From Eutrigla gurnardus (Eukaryota > Chordata > Actinopteri > Perciformes > Triglidae): a stretch of 64,000 nt of DNA. Location: positions 5,638,586 through 5,702,585 of the forward strand of contig OY741276.1 in assembly GCA_963514095.1 (NCBI GenBank), given 5' to 3'. Of this stretch, positions 23,511 to 36,197 are shown one piece after another. Position 1 is the first letter of the stretch. Every line of letters begins with the position of its first letter. The translations under genes and the position numbers were made by a program. Under the pieces are notes generated by a model that made no database searches, was not told where the DNA came from, and saw nothing but the letters and a program-made list of their open reading frames with translations.

Positions 23511-25297
23511 GTAGGGGGCACAACAAAAGACCAGCAAGCTTTCCTGTTGGATTTTCTGATCTCTGATCCTGTTTTCATATTTCACTAAGTGGGTCTGAGT
23601 GCACTGAGGAGATCATAGAATTAGATTTATTGTGCTGCTCGTTCTAAATACTCTACGTTTATATTCCTTTTATTATAGTTCTCTCCTTCCAAGGAGTATA
23701 AATTGTGGCAGGTCTTTGGTGTGGAGAGTTTTATGGCTCCCCTCAGTGACATGTCATGCAGTATGTTCATCGTGTGGCCGTCGGTACCGCCGCGTCCGCC
23801 GCGGTTAGCCTGCTGGGATGTCGGTGTGACAAGAGCAACACACGCTGTTTATTTGAAAAAAAGCAGGCTCGGATATTTCTGGGGGTTGGAGTTGTGGCGC
23901 AGTCAGAAGCGGAGTGTGGTGGTATTTAGTTTCCGTGTATTTGACTGGAGGTTTGAATTGTGATTGTGGGTTATTTGCTTTCGTTGCTCCGACTGAGAGA
24001 ATTTGGAAAAATGGGGAAACTTTGTCCCGGGGTCATATGAGAAATTATATGATGCCGAAACCATTTCTGCAGCCCACAGCATCACATAACCACAGAGGCA
24101 AATAATAACAAGCTGACATTCATCCACAGGTGCAAACATACTCCTGAATGACACTATTACTGCACAGTCCTCAAACGGGATCGAGGCTTATATTCTTCTT
24201 CTTTCTCATGAAAATCAAGCGTTTTCTTTAACATTATCATTTTACAAGAAAAGAAAATATTCCTATGTATTCATGGATGGCTGCTAAAAGAGGAAGATGC
24301 AATGTAATGTAACATTTAGATTTCATTTTCCCACCATATGATCACACATGCTGCGTTTACACATCTGTGTGCCAGCAAGCAGAAGCCGGCCGTGCCCGTC
24401 TTATTATTTTCATCCCCGTCTCTCCGGCCACACATTTGCAGCCCGGCCACGACCACCAGTGTAATTTCATCGGCCCCTCTGTTCAAATTGACTTAAGGGG
24501 AGATCCTGCTCTCCCTCTCCCCCTTGTTCCCTCGTCCCGTCCATCTGAATGCCATAAAGACTTTCACTGCTGTGTAAAGCCCACTCCTGCTGTGTACAAC
24601 AACGGGAGAGGGTTGTGTGTGGCGTGCACGCGTGCCCGTGTGTGTGTGTGTGTGTGCCTATACGGATGATTTCAGCTATACCCCGAGACTTGTCTTTTGA
24701 ATTACAGCTACCCAAGGTTTGCTATTACAGCTGGAGAAGGCAGGGTGTGTGCTGCAGAAAACCAAAGTGACAGCTCAGATATAGAGAACATGGTGTGTGT
24801 GTGTGTGTGTGTGTGTCGTGTGAGCGTTGCTCATTCATCATAGTAAACAAGAAATCGTGTTCTTACACCCTGACAAATCGTCATCCAGGCATTTACCACA
24901 CAGGCGCCGTACTCCGGTGTGCGCACCGGAAAGACAGGCGCGCACATTTACAGTCAATTCATGCTGTCTGCATCTATTACGGGCACGTTTTGTGGTCTTT
25001 TATGTCGTACCGTGAAATTTTTTTTAAGTGTAATGCACAGGAGTTATAGCTGCTACGCAATCTGAAGAAAGGAGGCAAAATGATTCATTCAGGGCGGATG
25101 GAAACAGATTTTATACCTCCATTTTCACCCAAGTGATGAAACGTGTTTCATCAACAACACAAGTGAGTGACAGCTCAGAGAGATGACGGCTCCGTGACGC
25201 AGCAGACACAGATCCGCCATCACCAGCGTCGCAGCCACAGTGAGAGCAGGATCGCGTGATGAATCCAGTTTGTGTAAAGGCCACGCTGAGGACAGCC

Positions 25298-25342
25298 AGC
25301 TATTATTAAAGTAGCCATTATTAAAGCAGCCATTATTACAGT
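25298..25342. repeat. Three tandem 15-bp units
   Basis: AGC(T/C)ATTATTA(A/C)AG(T/C) is repeated three times head to tail with one or two changes per copy, followed at once by AGTGCC copies. It is a small minisatellite. Confidence 0.85.
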
Positions 25343-26455
25343 GCCAGTGCCAAAAGCCAGAGCCCTCATGTGGCGTCGGCGGGCAAGTTTGCTGGTTTTC
25401 TTTCTCAACGTAACAAGGCATCAGCTGATTAGTTCACCCTATAGCACAGAGGACCAGCTAATGATCAAAAAACTATCACACATTATATATTCATCACTAG
25501 AACTTATAATAGTTATTCAGTCTGATATAAGTTGGCATTGTGCATTTTTGATCTAGATTTCTTTCATTTGGTCAGAGCAAGTGTAGGAAGTAGCAAAACC
25601 AGCAACAGTTATTAAAAGTTACGTTGCCTAGTAACCACTACAAACCACAAAGGGTGGCGGAATGGCTAAACAAACACAGGACTTTCACCCAGGAGACTGC
25701 TGTTAGTGTTTTTTCTGTACATCACATGACTAGTCATCACTTTGAAGAATGAAAAGTAAAATAAGCTGACATGCTTTCAATAACATAACACATCATTACT
25801 CTGACAAAGAAAGCCCTTATTATTTTTTAAAGATATTTTACCTGCAATACTGAGACAGACCTGCATGGAAGCAGGTCCTGGGTTACGTGGGAGGGTTTAC
25901 ATCTGAGTTAGGGGGCCTCCGGCTGCTAATATGTAAACAAACTAACATGCTGAAGTTGGAAAGTTTTATATTTCTGTTATTATAATTCTGTTTACATTCC
26001 ATTGAAGGCCATCGTAACTGATACTACTACTAATAATAGTGTAATACCGTGGAACCGTGATGCTTTCTGGGACGTTCTCATACCTTGAAATGTTCTCATG
26101 CTGTTTCAAGCCCTAGCAACCAAACCGTCGTCCGGTATTAAAACCCACTTCTTAACCGCTCAATAAAAACAGCTTGATTTTGAAAGAGCAACTCTGGCAC
26201 GGTAAACGTTACGCAATATTCTTGATTTACTAAATTTAGTTAAGAGTAGTTGTTTGGGTCAAACGTTGACATTTGGAGTATATATATTTTGTTTTATTAT
26301 GTTTAGATTAGGCTCCATTTTCCTCAAATGTTTTGTGGCAAGAATCAGTGGCCTGGAGTGCAGCTCAAGTGAAGTTACTCATGGGAAGTTGATTGGAAAT
26401 TCAAAGCCTGCAGCAGCGGGTCAACTGGAGTGCATTTAGCAAATATGGGCGGGGG

Positions 26456-26458
<3 letters not shown>

Positions 26459-26524
<66 letters not shown>
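26459..26524. repeat. (CA)n microsatellite
   Basis: Pure CA array of about 66 bp after a GC-rich edge. Confidence 0.97.
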
Positions 26525-26526
<2 letters not shown>

Positions 26527-26686
26527 AAACAGTTAATTTGACTCACTACTAATCTGTGTGTGCGTGCAGTGCAAGCATACGGTGTGTATGGGCGTGCACA
26601 TACCTCAAAGCACTGCTCTCATGGTTCTGGGAACTTCCTTTCTCTTGATGGAAAAATAGCTGATTCTGTTTGTCAATCAGGTCCTG

Positions 26687-26708
26687 CACACACACACACA
26701 CACACACA

Positions 26709-26740
<32 letters not shown>
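26687..26740. repeat. (CA)n microsatellite
   Basis: CA array with one GA interruption. Confidence 0.95.
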
Positions 26741-26743
<3 letters not shown>

Positions 26744-27061
26744 ACAGGGTAAATCATGCGGCAGCCTGTGTCTGACACACACATGTACACCCCGTCAATG
26801 ACACTTCCCCTCAATATCCACCTCCCTCCTGTCGACAGATATCACAATATTTGTCATGCTGCTATATGATGATGACAATAGTTAGATGTCAAAATGTGTA
26901 CGTTAAAGATACATCTGAAATATGTACAGACAGACACACACACACACATCCGCATCACGTGGGGCAGAGGGTACACTTATGGCACTTGGCACAGTGTATA
27001 GTGACGCCGGATTAAGGGGAATCTTTGTGCTGTGTGTGCAGATCTCATGCATGTTGTCTTT

Positions 27062-27063
<2 letters not shown>

Positions 27064-27102
<39 letters not shown>
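27064..27102. repeat. (TG)n microsatellite
   Basis: Pure TG array. It faces the short CA array at 26933-26948. Confidence 0.95.
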
Positions 27103-27103
<1 letters not shown>

Positions 27104-27341
27104 ACATGGAAGTGGTGCTATTCCCATAGCCTAGAGGTAAGATGACAGGTGAGAGGAGGATGCTCTAGCAGCAACCAGTGAGTGGGGGGGAGAGGTAGAA
27201 AAGAGGAATCTGAGATGGGGGCTGTAGAGACGGAGAAGGGTTATGATTGGTGGACAGAAGGAGAAGGGGTACAGAGGGTTGAAGCAGGAAGAGAGAAATG
27301 AGAGGAGGACGAGGGAGTGACTGCAAATGGGGTGGGACTGG

Positions 27342-27369
27342 CAGAGAGAGAGAGAGAGAGAGAGAGAGA
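27342..27369. repeat. (AG)n microsatellite
   Basis: Short AG array within a 400-bp purine-rich, G-rich region (27130-27660). Confidence 0.93.
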
Positions 27370-28257
27370 AGGCAGGCGTCTGACAGCTCCACTACTGGGA
27401 GAGGGCCTCTTAATGACAGCTTATTCCTTCATGATTTCAATTCCTGACAGTCGACAGGTCTGCTTGTTGCATCATGGCAGCTGTATCATTACCTTCTGGC
27501 CCTGTCACTGCTCTGCATCCTGAGACTGAGATGGTGGAGGTGGAGGGTGGGCGTCATGGGGTTTGGTGGGGATGGGGTGGGTGGAGAGAGTAGATTGTGA
27601 GGTTACAGTGAGAATAATTGAGGAAGGAGGGAATATTGAAAGGTGGGGATGATTAGTTATGGTCGCTGGTGGAGTTGGGAGGAGGACTTCCCAATGTGTG
27701 CAAGTTCCCAAATGGAAAGAAAACATGAATGCTGCTGGCGTGAGGCCCGAGTTCTCTTATATCACTTGGCTGGTCGTGACACAACATAGTTCAGATGCAG
27801 GAACATTTTCTGGAGACTTTGTTCTTTTACTTTACATCACTTCTCAAACAATTTCCCTCAACTTCTCCCGCACTCACTTTCTTTCGGTTTTGCGGATGGT
27901 TGGAAGAAGTTTCTTCTAAATGTCTTCATCTCAAATCTAGTTATCTTTGTCAGCTACAGCCACGATTTCTGTAGAAGCTGATGGTGTGTTTTTTTTTCTC
28001 CAGATGTCACAATTTGAAACTCAAGAACTACTTAATTGAATTGAGAAGTTTAGAAGCTAATACAAAAACAGATCTATACCGCCTTTAATGCCTCCACTCC
28101 TTCTCTCTCTCTACCGATAGTGAGTAAGGCTCGACACTGGAGACCCTCTGGAAAGAAAGAGGGGGTGTGGTGTTTTCAAAAGTGTGTCAAAAGCCTAGGG
28201 GTTTGTATCTGCCCAGAATCTCAATGGGAGGCTGAAAGAGGGCAGACAAACGCCAAC

Positions 28258-28258
<1 letters not shown>

Positions 28259-28288
<30 letters not shown>

Positions 28289-28322
28289 CTTCTTCTTCTT
28301 CTTCTTCTTCTTCTTCTTCTTC
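28259..28322. repeat. (TTC)n trinucleotide array, about 21 units
   Basis: Uninterrupted CTT/TTC array, that is GAA on the other strand. Such homopurine/homopyrimidine arrays can form triplexes. It gives poly-Ser and poly-Glu frames that are not genes. Confidence 0.97.
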
Positions 28323-28394
28323 AGCTGGTTGGTGTCCTAGTGAACATCGGCTGCACACATCTGCCTGTGCTGTGTCACAGACCTGCAGGCTGAG

Positions 28395-28397
<3 letters not shown>

Positions 28398-28430
<33 letters not shown>
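28398..28430. repeat. (TC)n microsatellite
   Basis: TC array of about 33 bp a short way after the TTC array. Confidence 0.95.
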
Positions 28431-28431
<1 letters not shown>

Positions 28432-28551
28432 CTGTCTCTCTGTCTCTCCAATCACCATTCTTCCTCCTCCCTCTTTCTCATTAGTTGCTCTAATAGCCCC
28501 CGAGCTGTGAGTTAACCTGTTTGTATGTGCGCGCGTAGCCCAGTGACAACA

Positions 28552-28568
28552 GTGTGTGTGTGTGTGTG

Positions 28569-28611
<43 letters not shown>

Positions 28612-28623
28612 GTGTGTGTGTGT
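28552..28623. repeat. (TG)n microsatellite with CG steps
   Basis: TG array with two TGCG interruptions. Confidence 0.95.
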
Positions 28624-28718
28624 ACACAGCCTATCTGGGGGCATCAGGTGGCTACCGAGGCCAGACAAGGTATCATTCTTTCTAGCCGGCCAGGTTTAGC
28701 CAGAGGACAGTTTTCTTA

Positions 28719-28814
28719 TGTGTGTGTGTGTGTGTGTGTGTGTTTGTGTGTGTTTGTGTAGGGGTCAAAAGATGGGCCTCCTTGCCATGGCCTTGTAATA
28801 GTAGCCCTGCAAGC

Positions 28815-28900
<86 letters not shown>
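28719..28900. repeat. Inverted pair: (TG)n then (CA)n
   Basis: TG array 28719-28759 (with TTTG variants) and CA array 28816-28900 lie 56 bp apart in inverted orientation, so the transcript could fold into a UG/CA hairpin. Confidence 0.93.
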
Positions 28901-28903
<3 letters not shown>

Positions 28904-29422
28904 CTCCAGGTGGGAAGGTCCCAGCACATCCCGCAGCTCAGATCAATGCACTTGACACCTCCAAAGGTGGGTGTGGGGCCCTGGACTTGCTCTGGGGTTA
29001 AACCTCTTTTAAATAGCATCCCTTGGGAAGGCAGCTGTCAATAACCCACCATAATTACCGGGTCCAGGCCCGCCAAGGGCTCGGCTGCACAGGCCAAATT
29101 AAAAATTGATCAGAGGGAGAAAAAACATTATTTTGTGGTGGTATTCCCTGTCCTAACAGCGCGAGTGCTGCCGCATGTGGAATCTCATCAATTGAGGTCC
29201 GAACTAGATATCTGGAGAGCTATTTATCTATCTATCTGCCCCCCCCCCCCTCGTCCAGATGAACAATGGAGTGCTGTCCCTGTTGTAAAAAAAAAATTTG
29301 CATGTTAAGTGTCTTCCAGTGTGCACATGTGTGTGTGTGTACATGCAGTACGTGAGTGTGTGCATACTGTATGAGCTGATTGTTATGTGCTCCAGGTAAT
29401 CGTACATCATCCCCTGTCTGTG

Positions 29423-29432
29423 GTGTGTGTGT

Positions 29433-29478
<46 letters not shown>
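29423..29478. repeat. (GT)n microsatellite
   Basis: GT array with one GAGT interruption. Confidence 0.95.
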
Positions 29479-29480
<2 letters not shown>

Positions 29481-30180
29481 CTTGTAGCGGTATATTGATT
29501 GTGGTCTCATTGAGTTTCTTTTGGCAGGGAGCCTTTATTTGTCAGTCAGAGAACGATATGAAGAAGATATGTTCCTCCTCAGGCTTCCTCCAGGAAAACA
29601 CACCGGCTATTGTTTCACAAGACACTGATATATGAGAACGACAGTTTACAATGGGCTTCGACGTGTTTTCTAAACACACACTGTACGTAAGGGGTCATAG
29701 CACGCGGTTATTATCATTGTTTGGGTATGTCGTCGGTGTAGGACGTTCCACATCGAGACCTGTTTTAAAATGGATTTTCCTTTTGGGAAGTCCTGCCGTT
29801 ATCATAATTACCAGTGGCGTCTGTAATTTGCGTTCCACTGCAAATCTGCCAGAAGCATTATTCACGTGAGTGTTTAAGAGTGAGCGTGCATTATGACATT
29901 TCACATTTGGGCTGAGATTCGAGGGAAAACACACAGCAGATTTTTTGTGGCGTTAATTAGCGTTGATTGGCCTCCATAAACACGGGGGAAGTGTTGATTT
30001 TAACACTTTCGGAGTTACAGTAAATTAACTCTGGCAATTTTACTACGAGGATATCATCTATTTTGTACAAAGTACCTCTGGATTTACACACTCAGCACGT
30101 GCAAATTGCATTACAGGATTCCTCCCCCCCTAAAAGTAATCCAATTTGAATAGTGCGACTTTAAACACAGCGCTTCAGAT

Positions 30181-30429
30181 CAGTTGTCCCCAAAGTGGCG
30201 GCGGAGGAACCCCGGGGTGCCGTAAAAACTATCCAGGGATGTTGCAAGATTTGTTTCCAATTTTTCGTGGATTCTCCTTTTGATAGCATTTTATCACACA
30301 TTTGTCACAGTAAATAGACCTAAAAATAAATGCAGATAATAGATATTCGTGGTGACATTCACGGCTTAGAGAGAGTGTTGTTGTGTCACTGGGGCACCGG
30401 GGTTTAAACAAAAAGTTGGGCAACTTCTG
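30181..30429. mobile_element. Degenerate hAT-like inverted-repeat element, about 249 bp
   Basis: The left end starts CAGTTGTCCCCAAAGTGG and soon reads AACCCCGGGGTGCC. The right end on the other strand starts CAGAAGTTGCCCAACTTT and reads AACCCCGGTGCCCC. The flanks are CTTCAGAT on the left and CTGTAGAT on the right, a 6-of-8 match that could be a decayed 8-bp target duplication. CAG-type ends and 8-bp duplications fit hAT elements. There is no coding capacity. Confidence 0.45.
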
Positions 30430-30772
30430 CTGTAGATTTAAACGGAACATGACGAGGTGAGATGTAGCAGTTGGTTTGCTAACGTTCATCAATGGAAAAA
30501 GAAAGAAACTTTTCCTTCCTGAATGAACCGTATGTACACTTGCGTCCCGTTACACTGTTCAGAGTTTGTTTGGAGTGTCAGTTTCCCGGCTGCTCGTGCC
30601 ACCATGCTGCTCGGGGGATGAGAGGATGGAGAGAAAAAAAGAGGAAGACGACTTTGATCTAATTGTGAAACATTATTTGCCGTGTACATTTTTTAAGCCC
30701 ACGTGTGATAATTGACTTTATTTTTTTTTCTCTGGAAATTAACAAATTATACCATCAAACTGGCTTTGTCTC

Positions 30773-30796
30773 TGTGTGTGTGTGTGTGTGTGTGTG
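30773..30796. repeat. (TG)n microsatellite
   Basis: Short TG array. Confidence 0.9.
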
Positions 30797-30947
30797 AGAG
30801 GTGGGTAGTAGGTCATTTGCAGCTGCAGGCTGTGTGTGTGTGTCCCAATGGGAAGGTCTTGTTTAGTCTCTCTTCCAGAGGGCCCCAGGCAGTGTGTGGT
30901 GGATACCTCTTCACTCTCTCACTGGGAACACTTCTCTATGGCCAATG

Positions 30948-30949
<2 letters not shown>

Positions 30950-30992
<43 letters not shown>

Positions 30993-31003
30993 ACACACAC
31001 ACA
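30950..31003. repeat. (AC)n microsatellite
   Basis: AC array with one CC interruption. Confidence 0.95.
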
Positions 31004-31146
31004 ACTTTTTGCACATGCAAAGAAAAATCCTTCACAATCTTTTCCACAATTCGTCAATCTGTGCAGCACTGACAGCAGAAACGTTTTTTGCTTACAGGTG
31101 GGTGGATGTACCGTGTGTGTTTGAGTCGGTAGATATCACATGCATG

Positions 31147-31198
<52 letters not shown>
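31147..31198. repeat. (CA)n microsatellite
   Basis: CA array with a single CGCA step. Confidence 0.95.
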
Positions 31199-31840
31199 TA
31201 TCGCCTTGTAAATTTTGCATGTATCCTCTATCGCAGCAGGTTTGCACAGGTTAAAAGTGCTGAGCTGTGGACGTTTCAGGAGGAAATTGAGTTTTGCGCG
31301 GAGCTCGTGTTGTGCAGCGAGGTGACCCGCCGTGAATTTACACTACACGGGCGCACACACACACAATCAGCCGCCGAGCATCTCTTTAGGGTCAAAGTTG
31401 AGCCGTGCTGTAAGCTCTCCAGTGCCAGTGTCATGCTCCTAGACTGTGTGCACCACACTTTGATCGATGAGAGGAAACTCAGAGCTTAAATAGGGGTTAC
31501 CGGGGTTCTAGGGGGTACACCAGGGTTAGAGGCAAACAAAAACAAATCCTTCAGCTAATAGTTTTAGTGCCGACTCTGTGGTTGGAAATGAAATAGATGC
31601 TGGAGGGCCACTGTGGTTTTCATTTGAAGTGAAGATTTTAGATTGTTTTTTAGTTTTCTTGCTATTCAGTCGTCTAAACCAGCCTTCCAATCCTACCGCT
31701 CAATGAATTATTTGTCATTAAGTGATATGCCGTGCATTTATTTGAGGCTACAGTGCTATCTGTGTTTACCTTCATGTGTCAGTGTCTTGTAGCTGTCTCC
31801 TTTTGTGTTTTTCCCTGTCTCTCTGTGTGTGTGCTGCCAG

Positions 31841-31982
31841 ACATCGGAGATGGGATCTGTATTTGAAGGCTTATCTGTCATTTCAGACCGATATTGGCCT
31901 GCATTCTCTGTGGATGTGAAATGTACATTTCAGTACATCAGTCAGATCATGGCGGGCGATGGCGCTGTCTCAGTGTTTCAAG
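31841..31982 (+). other. Orphan exon-like block in intron 5
   Basis: A pyrimidine-rich tract ending GTGTGCTGCCAG precedes 31841 and a GTATGT donor follows 31982. Between them one frame is open, reading TSEMGSVFEGLSVISDRYWP and then a stretch ending MAGDGAVSVFQ. The length, 142 bp, is not a multiple of three, so including it between fam172a exons 5 and 6 would shift the frame. It matches nothing I know in FAM172A. It could be a poison exon, an exon of an unrecognised transcript, a conserved non-coding block or chance. Confidence 0.25.
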
Positions 31983-33810
31983 GTATGTGGTGCGGTTTGT
32001 GTCGGTGCCGAGGAAAGAGAGAACAGACAATGAGGAGTAGATGGCAACCGTGATCGGATTTGTTCCACAGCTCCTTTTGGCTTCTGCAGCTCAGCGGGTC
32101 AGTTTGATTCTGTGTATCTGTGGTCTCCGTATAATTGGGATCAGCGTGCATTTTTGTTCAAAATCCATGTGTGTATGCACAGACATGTTAAAGGTCTCCA
32201 ATATCTGTAAAAATGTAATTATAGCTTTGTTTTTCCTAAATTGTCAACAGTTAATAAAGCAGCCTACACTTTTATTTTCTATTTGATGACAAATACATTG
32301 ATAAAAATCTGCTGCTTTCTACATCATAGTACCATTTATTACATATTCATATAGTGCTTGTACCTGCTAAATAGGGATACTTCACACTGGATGTGAGACT
32401 CCTGTTAATGTCAGGTGCCAATGCCACAAAATGCAGAGATCAGGATCTGAACATGGATAACAACGATACAACTAACAAGCTCAGATCAGTTATAGTTTAT
32501 CCCTGACTTTTTTATGTAAAAAAACCCTTTCGTTTCATCCGATTTGACACCAACCTGTATGTGTGGCTCCCCCTTTTATCTGGTATTATGGTGCTCATGA
32601 TAGGTGTTATTATCCCGCTGTATGCTGACAGCCTATCCCTTAACCCTCTCAGGAGCACACTATGTCATGCTTGGCTGACTTGTTTGCGCTGATGTCAAGT
32701 TTTTAGCGGTTAGCAGGCGGTTACCATATGCCACTGTGCTGCTGTCGCCCCCGATGTCAGTCAAACGAATGTCAACCTGAGCTCCGGAACACACTATGCC
32801 GCGGCGCACACCCAGAAACACAGCCACCAACACACACACATTCATGCATACTGTACACATAAATAAGAGTATACAAACAAACGGATCACATCCTTGTTTT
32901 GGATGCCATGAGAGGAAGGTGCTGCCTGTCAGGAAGGGCCTAACATTCTGCACTGCAGCGGCTGATGGAGGTACGAGGCAGCATCTGCAGAGGGAAGTGA
33001 AAGCTGAGACCTTTAGATCCTAGAGCTGTGGCTGAGATTGTCCACACTTCCAACTATGTTTGAATGCATGATCAAGCCAGAGGTGTTGCTGGTGGGCATA
33101 TCACGCCAGTCTGATAGATCAACACACCTGTTATGATGATGTTATCAACAGGAGACTCTACGGACTGCATCCTTTCCCCCATCTCAACTCAATGCTCCTG
33201 ATATTAAATACATTATATTTCTATTCTTAGTCATCTTAGTATCATCTTTCCGCTTTTTAGAAGATTTCTTAAAGACGTCCTCTGTGCACAAATACACCTT
33301 GCAAGGCTGATAGAACAGAAGTTTGCTTAGACATTGGAATCCTTTCCTGTGATGGCGATGCCATGTAAACAAATCTATCAATGGAAGACTTTCCTGAGTC
33401 GAGATTTACTACGACCTCCGTGCCGTATACGACCATGGTGTGTAAAATAACAACCAGCTGCTCCCAGGACAGCTGATCGCTGCTCCAAACCCACTCCTTG
33501 CTCACATTGAGATAATTCCAAAATGTGGCAAACTCTGCCCTTCGGTTGAGATGAATGCAATGCGAAAGGGGGATAAGTGTAGCGTCGGCATTAGCATATG
33601 AGAACGCACTTAAACACGGCTTCCAGAAGCCACACAGATGGATGGACATTGATACTAACGCAGACCTCTGCAGGCACACACACATGCACACACACACACC
33701 ATGACATAAAAGTGACATTCACACACTCGCATCTGCCCATTATTGCCAACCCTTTTATCATTCTCTAATGTTTTCATGCATGGTTTCCCATCACCATAGA
33801 ACAGGATATA

Positions 33811-33812
<2 letters not shown>

Positions 33813-33845
<33 letters not shown>
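33813..33845. repeat. (TG)n microsatellite
   Basis: Pure TG array. Confidence 0.93.
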
Positions 33846-33848
<3 letters not shown>

Positions 33849-35019
33849 GTATGTTATGTCCTTCACTTCCCTGATGAAAGTCTCCCCCCCCTCCCATCTT
33901 CCTGCCTCCCCCCTCATCCCCTCTGTATCCATCTTTAAGATGTTGGTGTCTGGTGTTTTGCTCGGCGTTCAGAGAGGGGGACGTGGCCCTGCAGCTCTCT
34001 GTTCATTTTGACCTTGTACAAACTCGCCCCTATCCTCTCCCTCTTGAGTTTCCCTTCCTCTCTCCTTCCTCTCTTCTCCTTCTGAGGTTCCTGTTTCCTG
34101 TTCGTCTCTCGGGCTGCCTCCCTGGCTGTTTTATCCCACAGAGCGGTGCTCGAGCCTTTTGGAGTCACTGTCTCTTTGGCCTTCGACGGATCAGGATGGC
34201 AGCGTGTGACCATGGAGGATTGGGCTCTTTTCTTCATTCTTCTTCTTGGTGACTCTCTCTCTCTCTCTCTCTCTCCCCTTCCGTCGCCTCGTTTCTCACT
34301 CTGTGTCTAAATTAAACATTAGTTAAACTGCTGAGCAGCAGCTTCGATGGACAGTGATAAAGAAGTAACATCATAGTAACAGTAACATGACATGGTGCTA
34401 TACAACCCCGGGGAATGACAAGAGAGAAAGGCGTCATAATCCATTTTAATTTCACTGATATCATTGTGTAGGGAGAGAGCGAGCGAGAGAGGGCTGGGGA
34501 AGGAGAGAGAGAAGTGAGATGTCTCAGACCAGAGGCTGTGCTCTAGCTGACTGCAGTGTCTTGTGGTGACCTAGTTGCAACCCCTTTGAAGTCCACAGGC
34601 TGATCTCTATAGGCTGCAGAGGAGATCTGCTGCATGCAGCTTTATGAGGCCGGGGTAGGAAAAGAGAGAGCGCTGAATCAAATTCACGGGGTCTTGAACC
34701 TGCCCTAAACCTCCCTTGCCACTCATAGACGTGTGCACGTATACTTTTGTACATGCGTGTTTAAGGGTATGTTTTTTGGCTCCGACTGTGCATTTGCAAG
34801 CTCTCTGTGTGTGTTTGTGTGTGTTTGTGTGAAGCAGGTATTCCTTTTGGAGCATGTAGCTGTAATGTCAGGCCAAACGCAGCCTTTATCCTTTAGCCCA
34901 CCACATTAGGAGACAGAAGAGCATTGTCAGGAGAGCTGACCTAGAATAGTCCAATCACTCTACATCCAGCCCCCTGTCTGCCCTCTCCTGTGATCACCAT
35001 GCTGCCAATGCCGCAGTCT

Positions 35020-35152
<133 letters not shown>

Positions 35153-35940
35153 CCCAGTTCAGTCGCTGGTGTCGCCAAGCTTGCTCCTGGTGGTGAGGGC
35201 ATGCATGTTAGGGCACAGAACCCTCAGATGTGTGTGTGTGTGTGTGTGTTCTGATCAAGCACAGCTGTAGATTTCATATCATATGTTTGGAAATCTATCA
35301 ACAATGATTTCCCCCTCTTTATTTCCACATTCTCAGACTTCTCTGTTTCTCTAACCGACTCCCGGCATATTAATTAAGTTTTGCGGACCCCGATTAGAAA
35401 GTGTCCAAGCAAGATGGACAGAGAACTACACAGGCGTGCGTGTGCATACGCCCGTCGTTCACACACGTGCACACCGTATGTCATGGCCGCCCGGTGAACC
35501 CGCATGTCATGGTCGCTCCACGCCTCCATCCCCTGCATCATCCCACCTGCTCCCCATTGAGGGCCGGTGTGTGCAGACATACGCTGCTGGGGGCATGCTA
35601 ACCTTTTTTCTTCTTTTTTTTTCTCCCCTGCTGCACAACACAAGGAGACACAGACACACGTGCTTCTCTTCAAGTTGGGCTTCAATTAAAAAATCCACTT
35701 CACCCCCCTCCCCCCCCCCCCCCCATCTTTCTTGCTCCTTTTCCTCCTGTCTTTCATTCCCTTCTTTTCCCTTCTTTTTGAAGTTAGCCCGGGGCCTCGC
35801 AGAGCCTCATCAACCCTTTGCCTTGGCTAGATTGCATACAGGTACCCTCTGTGGCTATTTCAAATGACTTAATTAGCTTCTGAGTGCAGCGGGTTGGTAG
35901 AAGCCTTCTCTCTCTCTCTCCACCCTCTGAAGACAGCGAT

Positions 35941-35946
<6 letters not shown>

Positions 35947-35988
<42 letters not shown>
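35947..35988. repeat. (AG)n microsatellite
   Basis: Pure AG array, preceded by a short TC run at about 35908-35920, so the two are inverted. Confidence 0.95.
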
Positions 35989-35991
<3 letters not shown>

Positions 35992-36141
35992 TTGAGCCCA
36001 TGTGACACATTTAGTCCCTTGCCGTGTGGTTTCACTTTCTAGGTCATGCTCTGGCTGTGAAGCTGACTGCCTATTACCTCGTAGAATAAGATGACACACA
36101 CTGAGACATGCAGAGAGACAGTGTGAAGTGTGCACATGCAT

Positions 36142-36195
<54 letters not shown>
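36142..36195. repeat. (CA)n microsatellite
   Basis: Pure CA array. Confidence 0.96.

Positions 36196-36197
<2 letters not shown>

Noticed and set aside
33269..33718. 149-codon minus-strand frame with ordinary composition
   Set aside because: It includes a microsatellite at its start, matches no family I know, and an open frame of this size is expected by chance in 64 kb. No convincing splice signals on that strand.
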